From Acidobacteriaceae bacterium (GTDB lineage Bacteria > Acidobacteriota > Terriglobia > Bryobacterales > Bryobacteraceae), in contig JAFAYI010000034.1 in the NCBI GenBank assembly GCA_019240475.1, forward strand, positions 94,394 to 158,393: a stretch of 64,000 bases of DNA, written 5' to 3'. Positions 1 to 7,800 of this stretch are shown here, piece by piece. The translations under genes and the position numbers were made by a program. The notes beneath the pieces are model-generated. The model did not search any database. It was not told the DNA's origin and saw only the letters and a program-made list of their open reading frames with translations. The number at the start of each line of letters is the position of its first letter. Within the stretch, counting starts at the first letter, position 1.

Positions 1-1737
1 ATAGGCTGGCAAGGCAGCGCGGTAGTTCTGGCGGATACCTTTCTGCTGCAATGGACGCTCCTGCAATTTACGGTTCTGTTGGCACTGGTATTTCTCGCTC
101 GTCTGCGGAAAACCCAGGCGAACGCGGATCTGATAGCGCTGATCGCCTGCGCGATTGTCGCCACTTACTCGTCAGCGAACGGCTTGACGCTGTGGCCGCT
201 GCTGATCCTGATTGCATGGCGGGCTTCTATTCCTAAGCGGCAAGCGGCGGCGCTGGCGGCAAGCGCCATGGTGGCAGCCGGGCTTTACTTCATCGGCTAT
301 CGGTTTACCGGCAGCCTCTCAGCGGAAAACTTACTCCGCCATCCGTGGTATGCGGTCGAGTTCGTGGGCGACTACCTGAGCATGCCGTTCGGCGCCATCA
401 AGTCTACACAATTCGGTATACGGCTTGGCTGGGCCGGCGTCGTGCTCGTCATCGGGCTCGGCATCGCCGCTTATCGCAGAGGACTCCTCCTCACAAGCAC
501 AGGAGTGGTTTTGTTCGGCGCATATGCTTTCACGCTTGGAACCGCGGTTCTGACGGTAGCAGGCCGAATGGACCCGAACGATCCACTCTTCGGCGCCGCC
601 AAAGCGCCGCGTTATCTCACCGGGCCGCTCATCGCTTGGGGAGTCTTGATCCTACTATGCCTCTGGCTTGCCTCCCGGTTGCAGTGGCGGTTCGCGCCGC
701 CAGGCGTGCTGCTGGCCGTGTTCGCATTGCTGATCTTGCTAGGGTTGCCCAAGTTGCGATGGTGGCTGGAGGGCGCGGACCAGCGGCGGGCGAAGGAGCA
801 AATGGCCGCGCTCGGCATAGATCTCGGTTTGCAAGATCCGGGCGTGGACTTGAATGTATTCATGGACCCAGCTTCATTGAGTAAGTGGGCAGCAGACCTT
901 AACAAGGACAACTTATCTGTCTTCTGCGATTCACGTCGTAAGCGGCTAGGAGATCCGCTTGCAAGCTTCGGCAAGCTAGAGAATCAAGCCATTCCCGGAG
1001 CGATCACTTACGCGTATCCGGTTTTGGGTGGAGTGCAGGTGGCCGGGTGGGCGGACGAATCCCAACTGCGGCGAAACAAGGGATGGCTGGTTCTAGCGAA
1101 TGAGATGGGGAGAATCGTAGGATTCGCCAGAAAATTACCGGCGGGCTTCCCCGGCGAGTTGAACAACGCCAAGACACCGCCCGCGCTTGGATGGGTGGGT
1201 TTTGTGAATTTGGATTACGCCACGCAGTCTTTCACCGCATATGCGATGGAGCGAGGAAAATTGTTCCCGATTGAAGGCGAAGCGGGGGTGCCGGCGCCGC
1301 GCCCAATCGCATGGCAGAATGCGGGGGCCCCGATAGCGGGCATACTGTGGCAGATGGACCAGACCTGGACGGTGAATGTAATTCCGCCCAACATGTGGCC
1401 TGGGCAGGGGCCAGCCGGTCCGGTCTACGGAAGCTGGAGCGGCGACAACAAGAAGACCGGAACAATCGAGTCGTCGGCGTTCCCTGCGCCGTCGAACAAT
1501 TGCATCGTTCTTCCCGTGCTACAAGGGCCGAGAAAGGGCGGCCTCTCGGCGGCGGTGGTGGATGCCGATACCGGCTCGCCGGTTGCCGAAGTCCCTCTGC
1601 AGGATACGGACAAGCAGTGGATCTTTTGGCGGCTGGCATTTCCAGCTTCGACTAAGCGCCTACGCATAATTGCGGAAGACGGGGGAAAGAATTGGGGCGA
1701 GTGGCTCGCGATCGGCAATCCCAGTCTCTGTAAGTAG
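1..1737 (+). CDS. Multi-pass membrane protein with soluble C-terminal domain, 5'-truncated
   Basis: The reading frame is open from base 1, so the true start lies outside the window; a TTG at 79 is internal. About 578 residues are visible. Roughly the first 250 residues contain several hydrophobic stretches separated by short Arg/Lys-containing loops, consistent with six to eight membrane helices. The remaining ~300 residues look like an extracytoplasmic soluble domain rich in Trp and Gly. The topology resembles bacterial membrane proteins of the glycosyltransferase-C/mannosyltransferase type, but no catalytic motif is visible in the part present, so no function is assigned. It ends with TAG ten bases before the convergent VWA gene. 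Confidence 0.75.
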   Translation: MGWQGSAVVLADTFLLQWTLLQFTVLLALVFLARLRKTQANADLIALIACAIVATYSSANGLTLWPLLILIAWRASIPKRQAAALAASAMVAAGLYFIGYRFTGSLSAENLLRHPWYAVEFVGDYLSMPFGAIKSTQFGIRLGWAGVVLVIGLGIAAYRRGLLLTSTGVVLFGAYAFTLGTAVLTVAGRMDPNDPLFGAAKAPRYLTGPLIAWGVLILLCLWLASRLQWRFAPPGVLLAVFALLILLGLPKLRWWLEGADQRRAKEQMAALGIDLGLQDPGVDLNVFMDPASLSKWAADLNKDNLSVFCDSRRKRLGDPLASFGKLENQAIPGAITYAYPVLGGVQVAGWADESQLRRNKGWLVLANEMGRIVGFARKLPAGFPGELNNAKTPPALGWVGFVNLDYATQSFTAYAMERGKLFPIEGEAGVPAPRPIAWQNAGAPIAGILWQMDQTWTVNVIPPNMWPGQGPAGPVYGSWSGDNKKTGTIESSAFPAPSNNCIVLPVLQGPRKGGLSAAVVDADTGSPVAEVPLQDTDKQWIFWRLAFPASTKRLRIIAEDGGKNWGEWLAIGNPSLCK

Positions 1738-1747
1738 AGGCGCTGCT

Positions 1748-2743
1748 TTACGGCTCGTAGTAACCTGTGCGGGCTGTCACTCGAAGAGATGGATCGTGCA
1801 GCTTAATTTTTACGGAATGAAACAGGCGGGGCTGCTCGGGGATTCCGCGAGGATAGAAACCCAGTAAGTACTGCGTCCGCAGTTCTTGCAAAATTTCCGA
1901 AAAGGCCTGGTCGAGCAACTCGAAGCTATCGGGGTTGAAGATGCGGCCGCCCGTGGAAGCGGCAAGCGTGGCGAGCGCGTGCTCGCCCCCGAGATTGCGT
2001 CCGGCATCGCTCTCGATTGGAACGACCACGACTGGATAAAGCACAACGTCGGCGCGCTGCGCGGCGGAAAGCGCATCCTCATAGCGCTTGTAACTGGTGG
2101 TGTCGCCGCCATCGGTCACAACCACCATGACGTGGCGGCCTTCCCGGCGCGCGAGAACATCGCTTGCAAGATAGATGGCGTCGTAGAGCGACGTGCCGCC
2201 TTCTCCATGCAGCCCGTGAAGCGCTCGCTCGGCCTTCCGGGGATTGCGCGAGAAGTCGGCTTCGAGGCTGGTGCGGTAATTGAAACTGAACAGGGCGAAG
2301 GTATCTTCCGGGTTGCCGGCGCCGACAAGCGCGGGAATGAACTTCATCACGGAATCGACCTCATAGCGGAGGTCGATCTGGGTGCTGCCGCTGGTATCGA
2401 CGAGAATGGCGACCGAGAGCGGCAGGGAGGTGTTGCGCTCGAAAACGGCGAGTTCCTGGGGAACGCCGTTATCGAGAATCTCAAAATCCTGCTTGTCGAG
2501 ATTGGTGCGAAGGACGCCCTCGCGATCGCGCACCGAGACCAGAAGCCGCACCAGGTTCACTTTGACGGAGAAGACGGGCGGCGAAGAAGGAGCAGGCTGC
2601 GGCCGAGCGGTCTGGGCGGGACTCTGCTGGGATGCCGGAGTTTGAGGAGGGGCGGGATTAACCGGCGTCCATTGCACGGCGGCCAGGCACTGCGCGGCGA
2701 TAAGGATGGTCAGGCCGGGCAGCGCGGGTTTACGGCTGAGCAT
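1748..2743 (-). CDS. Exported VWA-domain protein (VWFA-related, acidobacterial type)
   Basis: 331 residues from ATG at 2743. A longer frame runs back to 3142 but lies inside the MoaD-MoaE gene in another frame, and the residues after 2743 form a plausible signal peptide (hydrophobic LTILIAAQCLAA), so this start is preferred. A Pro/Gln/Ala-rich linker (residues 28-55) leads into a von Willebrand factor A domain. The metal-site motif DTSGS at residues 116-120 gives the Asp-x-Ser-x-Ser of a MIDAS. The C-terminal ending (LGFYPRG...TARTGYYEP) is typical of the VWFA-related family expanded in Acidobacteriota. The start overlaps the end of the moaD-moaE gene by 14 bp, suggesting translational coupling. 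The role is unknown; binding of protein partners outside the cytoplasmic membrane is inferred. Confidence 0.85.
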   Translation of the reverse strand: MLSRKPALPGLTILIAAQCLAAVQWTPVNPAPPQTPASQQSPAQTARPQPAPSSPPVFSVKVNLVRLLVSVRDREGVLRTNLDKQDFEILDNGVPQELAVFERNTSLPLSVAILVDTSGSTQIDLRYEVDSVMKFIPALVGAGNPEDTFALFSFNYRTSLEADFSRNPRKAERALHGLHGEGGTSLYDAIYLASDVLARREGRHVMVVVTDGGDTTSYKRYEDALSAAQRADVVLYPVVVVPIESDAGRNLGGEHALATLAASTGGRIFNPDSFELLDQAFSEILQELRTQYLLGFYPRGIPEQPRLFHSVKIKLHDPSLRVTARTGYYEP

Positions 2744-3500
2744 GCGCCGAAAATCCAGTGAGCAGCCGCTCGTCCCACTCGCCTTCGACCCACACCGCGC
2801 CATCGGCAAAGAATTCCCTTTTCCAGATGGGCACTTCGCGTTTGAGGCGATTGATGCCTTCGAGCGCTGCTTCGAATGCGGGGCGGCGATGAGGCGCCGA
2901 GGCGACCACGGCAACGCTCGCTTCGCCGATTTGAAGGCGGCCGAGGCGATGGACGATGGCGATGCGCCCGATGGGAAAGGTCGCCGCGATTTCGCGCCCG
3001 ATGCGCGCCATTTGACCGATGGCGAGCGCCTCGTAGCATTCGTATTCGAGATGCGAGGTGGGCCGGCCTTTGGTGTTGTCGCGCACAACGCCTTCAAAGA
3101 CCACGACCGCGCCGTCCTGATCGCGCTGAAGAGTTCGCGCAAGGCTTTGAGAGTCGATGGGGCGGCGCGTGATTCGAAAGACGTGGCCCGCGGGGTCGTC
3201 GATTGCGAGCTCGGACAGCCGATCTTCCGCGGAACGGCCCACGGACTCGCGACCGGCGCCGCCGCTAACGGGGGGCAGAAATGCGACTTCGTCGTTGTCG
3301 GCTAGGGCTGTTTCCGGCGTGGCGAACTCCCCGTTTCTTGCAAATAGGATCGACGGGCGCCTGGGCCGAAGGGTTTCAAATCGTTGACAATAGGACTCAA
3401 ACAGGGTCGCTAGGGTGGAGTGCGGCGGAATCTCCGGCGCATCTTCGGAAGCGCCGACGATTTCTTTGAGGCCTCCAAAGAACATGACTCGCACACGCAT
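2730..3500 (-). CDS. MoaD-MoaE fusion, molybdopterin synthase (MoaX-like)
   Basis: 256 residues. Residues 1-81 are a MoaD ubiquitin-like small subunit (VMFFGGLKE near the start, FLPPVSGG at 74-81). Residues ~100-256 are MoaE, the large catalytic subunit, with FEGVVRDNTKGR (135-146), the HRLG segment near 184 and KREVPIWKRE (220-229) holding the conserved catalytic lysines. Together they convert cyclic pyranopterin monophosphate to molybdopterin in the cytoplasm. In separate MoaD the C-terminal Gly-Gly carries the thiocarboxylate; here Gly80-Gly81 is internal. The mycobacterial MoaX fusion is cleaved after this Gly-Gly, and I infer the same here. No other moa/moe gene is in the window. The start is ATG at 3500; the thioesterase gene diverges from it. 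Confidence 0.92.
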   Translation of the reverse strand: MRVRVMFFGGLKEIVGASEDAPEIPPHSTLATLFESYCQRFETLRPRRPSILFARNGEFATPETALADNDEVAFLPPVSGGAGRESVGRSAEDRLSELAIDDPAGHVFRITRRPIDSQSLARTLQRDQDGAVVVFEGVVRDNTKGRPTSHLEYECYEALAIGQMARIGREIAATFPIGRIAIVHRLGRLQIGEASVAVVASAPHRRPAFEAALEGINRLKREVPIWKREFFADGAVWVEGEWDERLLTGFSAHAQP

Positions 3501-3564
3501 ATCCGAATCCTAACAACCGTCGCTCGGGGCGCGCGCCAGGGCCGGGAACGGTGGGACGGGCCGC

Positions 3565-3585
3565 TATATTCGAACGAGAGGAGAG
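3565..3585 (+). promoter_or_regulatory. Possible -10 element and ribosome binding site of the thioesterase gene
   Basis: TATATT at 3565-3570 matches a sigma-70 type -10 box at five of six positions. It is followed at 3577-3585 by the purine run AGAGGAGAG, a strong Shine-Dalgarno sequence just upstream of the ATG at 3588. This fixes the thioesterase start rather than the longer in-frame option at 3420. No convincing -35 box was found, and the -10 call rests on similarity alone. Confidence 0.35.
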
Positions 3586-3587
3586 CG

Positions 3588-4022
3588 ATGGTTCAGCCGG
3601 CAAATAGCGGATTTGCTCACGAGACACGGTTGCGAGTGCGATACGCCGAGACCGATCAGATGGGCGTGGTGTATTACGCCAACTACCTGGTCTGGATGGA
3701 GATTGGACGAGTGGAGCTGGTGCGGGCCCTGGGTCTGCCGTATAAAGTCATGGAAGAGACGGCGGGGCTGTATCTAGCCGTAACCGAGGCGCGCTGCCGG
3801 TATCTGGCGCCGGCGCGGTACGACCAGGAGATTGTGGTAAGCACGGAAGTGACGAAGTCGACTCCGCGCAGGATGGAGTTTACGTACCAGATCCGGTCGG
3901 CGGACCCGGAGCGGGTGCTGGCGGAGGGATTCACTCAACATATGTGGCTGAATCGCGAGTGGCGGCCGACCCGGCTGCCGGAGCAGTATCATGCGGCGCT
4001 GAGCGTGGAACTGGAGAAGTAA
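3588..4022 (+). CDS. Acyl-CoA thioesterase, YbgC/FadM-type hotdog fold
   Basis: 144 residues from ATG 3588, which has a good Shine-Dalgarno sequence; the open frame extends back to 3420 but that part overlaps the divergent moaD-moaE gene and has no homology-like features. The N-terminus carries the 4HBT signature with catalytic Asp23 followed by MGVVYYANY and the WMEIGRVEL helix. The length matches the YbgC/FadM family, cytoplasmic thioesterases that hydrolyse acyl-CoA or related thioesters. No tol-pal genes follow, so the usual YbgC context is missing and the substrate cannot be named. Confidence 0.9.
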   Translation: MVQPANSGFAHETRLRVRYAETDQMGVVYYANYLVWMEIGRVELVRALGLPYKVMEETAGLYLAVTEARCRYLAPARYDQEIVVSTEVTKSTPRRMEFTYQIRSADPERVLAEGFTQHMWLNREWRPTRLPEQYHAALSVELEK

Positions 4023-4069
4023 GCGGGGCGGGACGCGCAAGGGCGTACAGTTTTCGGCGGCGAGAGCCG

Positions 4070-4420
4070 ATGGTTCCAGTGATGGAACTTTTCGGGAAGC
4101 TGTCACAAACCGGCTGTTGGAAATGGCTGCGATTCTGCATCTGGTGGGCGCTGATGCAGGTCTGCCTTTTGGGGCCGCAGCGCTGCCAGGCCGATATGAA
4201 TCCGCCTAAACCGATCATCGGTGGAACTTACAAGCCGAAAGTACCAAAGATCATTCGGCGTGGGTCTACGAGAGCCAATTCCGCGAAGTATCCATTCGGC
4301 TCGAAAGCGAAAGGAAAGAACGCATTGACGGCGCACGACGCCTGGCGGCAGAGGGTATCGTCGCGCTTTAGCCAAGCGTCGAGAGCCGGTACTGATTCGA
4401 CTCTGCTGTCACGCAGATAA
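4070..4420 (+). CDS. Small hypothetical protein with a hydrophobic N-terminal segment
   Basis: 116 residues from ATG 4070 (a second ATG is at 4082), 47 bp downstream of the thioesterase stop. The frame stays open back to 3944 inside the thioesterase gene, which argues for caution. Residues ~15-40 (WLRFCIWWALMQVCLLG) could be a signal peptide or membrane anchor, followed by a Lys/Arg/Ser-rich basic tail. No family is recognised. It may be a real small exported protein or a chance frame. Confidence 0.3.
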   Translation: MVPVMELFGKLSQTGCWKWLRFCIWWALMQVCLLGPQRCQADMNPPKPIIGGTYKPKVPKIIRRGSTRANSAKYPFGSKAKGKNALTAHDAWRQRVSSRFSQASRAGTDSTLLSRR

Positions 4421-4494
4421 GTATCGGCGAGCCGCGAGCGGCACGGTATGCCGTTCAGCGGCTCGCGCAGAATACGATTGCTCGGAGCGGAAGA

Positions 4495-5973
4495 CTAGTG
4501 GTGTTCCGTGTCCTTGGTGTTGGCCTTTTCCTGTTTGGTGTTCGGATGCGCCGCAGGCGCTTTGGGAGATTCCGCCGGTTTGGCCGCCGGGTGAGCGGGC
4601 GCTGGCGCCGGACGTGCTTCGGGTCGAGCCGGTGCTGGCGCAGGACGCGCTTCGGGTCGAGCCGGTGCTGGCGCCGGACGCGCTTCGGGTCGAGCCGGTG
4701 CTGGCGCAGGACGCGCTTCGGGTCGAGCCGGTGCTGGCGCCGGGCGCGCTTCGGGTCGAGCCGGCGCTGGCGCAGGACGTGCTTCGGGCCGAGCGGGCGC
4801 TGGCGCAGGACGTGCTTCGGGCCTTGCAGGCGGCGGAGGGGCGGGACGCGTTTCTGGACGAGCCGGAGCGGGCCTGCTTTCAGGAGTCGGCCGGGCCGGG
4901 GTGGCGGGTCTGGCTTCGGGCCGGGCTTCGGGTCGCGGTTGAGCGGGTTCATTGCGGCCCGGCTGGGCATTTGGCCGCGCGGCCGGCGCTGGCTGGCGGG
5001 CTTCAGGAGTGGGTCTCGCTTCCGGAGCATTGGCAGGATGTCCGGTGGCTCGCGCGGGTACTCCAGCCGGGGCAGGCGCCGGTGCGTGATACGAGGTGGC
5101 CAGCGGGCGAGCCGCGGCAAGCTGAGTTGGCCGTGCTTGATTGGCGCGCGCGAACTGCGCGGGATTGCTGGCGGCCTGGTGAACGTGCTGCACTTGGGCG
5201 GCGACTGGGGGCGTACGCTGCTCGCGCAAGACGGCCTGCTCGGCCGGAATCGGCCGCATGTTCACTCCGCCGCTTCCTCCGTTGTAGCTGACGCGCGTGT
5301 TATTTACGACCGTCACGTTCTGTTCATACACGTTGTGTACCACCGTAACGTTCACATTGGTTACGGAGCGGTTATAGTCGAACCGCCCGCTGTTCCAGTA
5401 GCCGCCATAGTAGCCGCGGCCGGTGTATCCGAAGCCGTAATTGATACCGCCGTAGAAACCGATGTGAGGAGCCCAATATCCCCGATGCAAACGGTAGCGG
5501 CCTCCGCTGAAACCCCAGTAGGGCGGAGTCCAGAGCGCGCCGACGTACGGCGCCACCACCCACGCGCCCGGAACCCAGTAATAACCGGACGATGAGTAGT
5601 CCCAGTACCCGGGAGTCCACATGTAATCGTCTCCGGGACAGGGGGGTTGGCTGTAGTCGGGCAGTTCGGGTGGAGGCTGAGGGGCATATTCGGCAGGTTC
5701 GGCGTCCACGTCGCTGCTGCCGCCGGAGCTATCGTAGTCGGGATAACTACCCTGACCCGAGGGCGGCGGCGGGGCGTTTTGCGCGGTATCGGCAGGGGCC
5801 GCCAGATTGCCGTCCGCAGGGGGCGGCGCGGTCGACGACGTATCCGTCGCGGCTGCGGGCGCCGAAGCTGTCGAAGTTTGATCGGTGGCCGGAGGCTGAC
5901 TCTTCTGGCAGCCTGTCGCAAGGAGGGCGACTACTCCGACCGCGCAAACCGAAAGGACGCTGATTTGTCTCAT
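4495..5973 (-). CDS. YXWGXW-like lipoprotein with repetitive Pro/Ala/Arg/Glu C-terminus
   Basis: 492 residues from ATG 5973. The signal peptide ends in a lipobox, LLATGC, so the mature protein is probably a lipoprotein. Residues ~110-200 are very rich in Tyr, Trp, Gly and Pro (YMWTPGYW, YYWVPGAW, ALWTPPYWG), the pattern of YXWGXW-repeat proteins found in many Gram-negative bacteria, function unknown. The last ~190 residues are low complexity and contain seven copies of an 11-residue unit RPEARPAPAPA, probably an extended, flexible, possibly periplasm-spanning or peptidoglycan-associated tail. Two shorter in-frame starts upstream (to 6012) lack a signal-peptide logic. The gene seems to stand alone. 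Confidence 0.85.
   Translation of the reverse strand: MRQISVLSVCAVGVVALLATGCQKSQPPATDQTSTASAPAAATDTSSTAPPPADGNLAAPADTAQNAPPPPSGQGSYPDYDSSGGSSDVDAEPAEYAPQPPPELPDYSQPPCPGDDYMWTPGYWDYSSSGYYWVPGAWVVAPYVGALWTPPYWGFSGGRYRLHRGYWAPHIGFYGGINYGFGYTGRGYYGGYWNSGRFDYNRSVTNVNVTVVHNVYEQNVTVVNNTRVSYNGGSGGVNMRPIPAEQAVLREQRTPPVAAQVQHVHQAASNPAQFARANQARPTQLAAARPLATSYHAPAPAPAGVPARATGHPANAPEARPTPEARQPAPAARPNAQPGRNEPAQPRPEARPEARPATPARPTPESRPAPARPETRPAPPPPARPEARPAPAPARPEARPAPAPARPEARPAPAPARPEARPAPAPARPEARPAPAPARPEARPAPAPARPEARPAPAPAHPAAKPAESPKAPAAHPNTKQEKANTKDTEHH
4595..4825. repeat. Seven 33-bp tandem repeats inside the lipoprotein gene
   Basis: The core GCTTCGGG recurs at 4617, 4650, 4683, 4716, 4749, 4782 and 4815, exactly 33 bp apart. 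Units differ by a few bases (for example GGTGCTGGCGCAGG versus GGTGCTGGCGCCGG). Each unit codes for 11 residues of the C-terminal tail, so changes in copy number keep the frame. The repeat also keeps long frames open on the opposite strand, which I treat as shadows. Confidence 0.9.
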
Positions 5974-6078
5974 AACGTTCTGTTCTAAAGGCTGGACGCA
6001 GCCGTATGGCAAGACTTATCAAAGTGAATCGATTTTAAGCTTTGAACGGCGCGGCGCTGTGTGAGGTGGTCGACGCAG

Positions 6079-6150
6079 CTATTCGATTCGGAGCGCGTTC
6101 AGCGGCGAAATAGACGCGGCGCGTCCAGAGAACAGGCTAGCGGGAAGCTA
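6079..6150 (-). pseudogene. C-terminal remnant of an ADOP/MacB-type ABC permease
   Basis: On the minus strand, 6079-6147 reads LPASLFSGRAASISPLNALRIE followed by a stop, with another stop just upstream at 6148-6150. This closely resembles the C-terminus of FtsX/MacB-like permeases (pattern: PA..RAA..DPL.ALR.E), for example the intact permease at 57875-60289, which ends PARRAATTDPLRALRSE. It lies between the lipoprotein and wzt genes and slightly overlaps the wzt stop. I infer a decayed permease whose upstream part was replaced by, or deleted before, the wzt-wzm genes. Confidence 0.55.
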
Positions 6151-6916
6151 CTTCTATGAGAACGGGTTCTTCCGGGGTCGCGCGGTCGCGATAGAGTTGG
6201 ACGGCTTGCTCGGGTTCCCCATCGAACAGGAATTGTCCTCTTTCGAGATAGACCGCCCGATCACAGAACTTCAAGACCTGGTCCATCGAATGAGTGACTA
6301 ACAGGATGGTCTTGCCGGCGGCACGGAAACGCTTGAGTTTCTCAAAGCACTTGGCTTGAAAGGGCATGTCGCCGACGGCCAGTATCTCGTCTACGACCAG
6401 GATGTCGGGATCGACTTCGGTCGCCACGGCGAAGGCGAGGCGCGTGTACATGCCGGAAGAGTACTGCTTGACGGGCGCGTCGATGAAATCGCCGATGTCG
6501 GCGAATTCGATGATGCGGTCCTGGCGGCCGAGCATCTCGCGCTTGGAGTAGCCGAGCAGCAGGCCGTTGAGCAGGATGTTCTCGCGGCCGGTGAGTTCGT
6601 GATGGAATCCGGCGCCTAGCTCGATCAGAGGGGCGACGGTTCCGGTGACTTCCACGCGTCCGGCTGTAGGCCTGTAAACGCCGGCGATGATTTTGAGCAG
6701 AGTGCTTTTTCCGGAACCGTTGCGGCCGACGATGCCGAGCATTTCGCCGCGCGCAACCGTCAGGTTTATGTCTTTGAGCGCGTCGAAATCGTGGTAGCTG
6801 GTCTTGTGGCGGAAGAAGCGCGAGAAGAGCTCTCGAATGGTGTCGGGGCGCTCGCTGATGACGCGATAGCGCTGTGTGACGCCTTGCAGCCGGATGGGAA
6901 CCGATTCAGATGCCAT
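6137..6916 (-). CDS. Polysaccharide ABC exporter, ATP-binding protein (Wzt/TagH-type)
   Basis: 259 residues. Walker A is GRNGSGKST (residues ~64-72). The signature region is the divergent YSSGMYTRLAFAVA form typical of the O-antigen/teichoic acid export family, and Walker B is DILVVDEILAVGD followed by the H-loop THS. It powers export of lipid-linked or undecaprenyl-linked polysaccharide across the inner membrane with the permease encoded six bases upstream. It lacks the ~150-residue C-terminal carbohydrate-binding domain of E. coli O9a Wzt, so recognition of a capped chain end is not expected. ATG at 6916. Confidence 0.92.
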   Translation of the reverse strand: MASESVPIRLQGVTQRYRVISERPDTIRELFSRFFRHKTSYHDFDALKDINLTVARGEMLGIVGRNGSGKSTLLKIIAGVYRPTAGRVEVTGTVAPLIELGAGFHHELTGRENILLNGLLLGYSKREMLGRQDRIIEFADIGDFIDAPVKQYSSGMYTRLAFAVATEVDPDILVVDEILAVGDMPFQAKCFEKLKRFRAAGKTILLVTHSMDQVLKFCDRAVYLERGQFLFDGEPEQAVQLYRDRATPEEPVLIEVASR

Positions 6917-6922
6917 GCGCGA

Positions 6923-7699
6923 TTAAACGTAGAACACGAAGTCGTTCTGGTGGCGCCGGAACACGGCGAAGCCGATGAAGAGCGCAATGAAGGCGCAAAG
7001 AAACGACGCGAAGATCGATTCGGGCGTAGGCAACAGGCCGTAGTAGACGCTGAGCCGAAAGCCATTCAGAACAAATTGGATGGGATTGAGCTTGAAAATC
7101 CAGCGATATTTTTCGGGGAAGAAATCGATGGAATAGATGATGGGCGTGATATAGAACCAGGCCTGCAGCACGATTTGCAAGATGTGGGCCACGTCGCGGT
7201 AATAGACATTGGCGGCGGCGAAGAAGAAAGTTGCGCCCAGGGTGAAGATCGTAAGCGCGAGCAGCGGCACCGGCAGATAGATCCAGGTCAGGTGAAAGGG
7301 GTGACCCATGAGCACAACGATCAGCGCCAGCGGAATGATCGACAGCAGCAGGTTGATCATGTTGGAGGCCACGGCCGCCACTGGAAAGACCAGCTTCGCC
7401 ACGCGAACCTTCTTAATCAGGTCGGCGTTACCGACGATGGATTCGACCGCGTAGGATAGCGACTGGGAGAAAAAGGTCCAGGGCAACAGCACGCTGAGCA
7501 GGAAGATTGCGTAGTGCGGGATGTTGATCTTCATGATGGTGGAGAAGACAACGCTCAACACCAGCATGAGCAGCATGGGATTCAACAAGGCCCATAGGAA
7601 GCCGAGAACGGACCGCTTATAGCGGATCTTAAGCTCCTTCATGGCGAGAGCCCAAATCAATTCGCGATAGCGGTATGTTTCCCGCACTAATTCATTCAT
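6923..7699 (-). CDS. Polysaccharide ABC exporter, permease (Wzm/TagG, ABC-2 family)
   Basis: 258 residues with about six hydrophobic helices and the N-terminal amphipathic segment (ELIWALAMKELKIRYKRS) that is characteristic of ABC-2 polysaccharide export permeases. It forms the membrane channel for the ATPase encoded six bases downstream. The C-terminus (FAVFRRHQNDFVFYV) is typical. A 101-bp gap separates it from glpF, so it probably has its own promoter. No glycosyltransferases sit immediately beside it, but the cluster at 48-64 kb encodes two. Confidence 0.92.
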   Translation of the reverse strand: MNELVRETYRYRELIWALAMKELKIRYKRSVLGFLWALLNPMLLMLVLSVVFSTIMKINIPHYAIFLLSVLLPWTFFSQSLSYAVESIVGNADLIKKVRVAKLVFPVAAVASNMINLLLSIIPLALIVVLMGHPFHLTWIYLPVPLLALTIFTLGATFFFAAANVYYRDVAHILQIVLQAWFYITPIIYSIDFFPEKYRWIFKLNPIQFVLNGFRLSVYYGLLPTPESIFASFLCAFIALFIGFAVFRRHQNDFVFYV

Positions 7700-7800
7700 T
7701 GGTGGTTCGAGACGCGGTTATAACCGCGATGAAAGCGGCCGGCCCGGGACTTATCGAGTAAGCCCTATTGTAACGTGGCGGATTGCGGCGGAGCGCGGAA

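Noticed and set aside
1886..2761. 291-residue plus-strand frame
   Set aside because: Antisense to the VWA gene, with a composition typical of a shadow.
4595..4825. CRISPR array
   Set aside because: The repeats have no unique spacers, lie inside a coding region and are contiguous 33-bp units; no cas genes are present.
4498..5595. 365-residue Arg/Gly-rich frame on the plus strand
   Set aside because: It is antisense to the lipoprotein gene; the GC-rich 33-bp repeats keep all frames open, and the composition is not protein-like.
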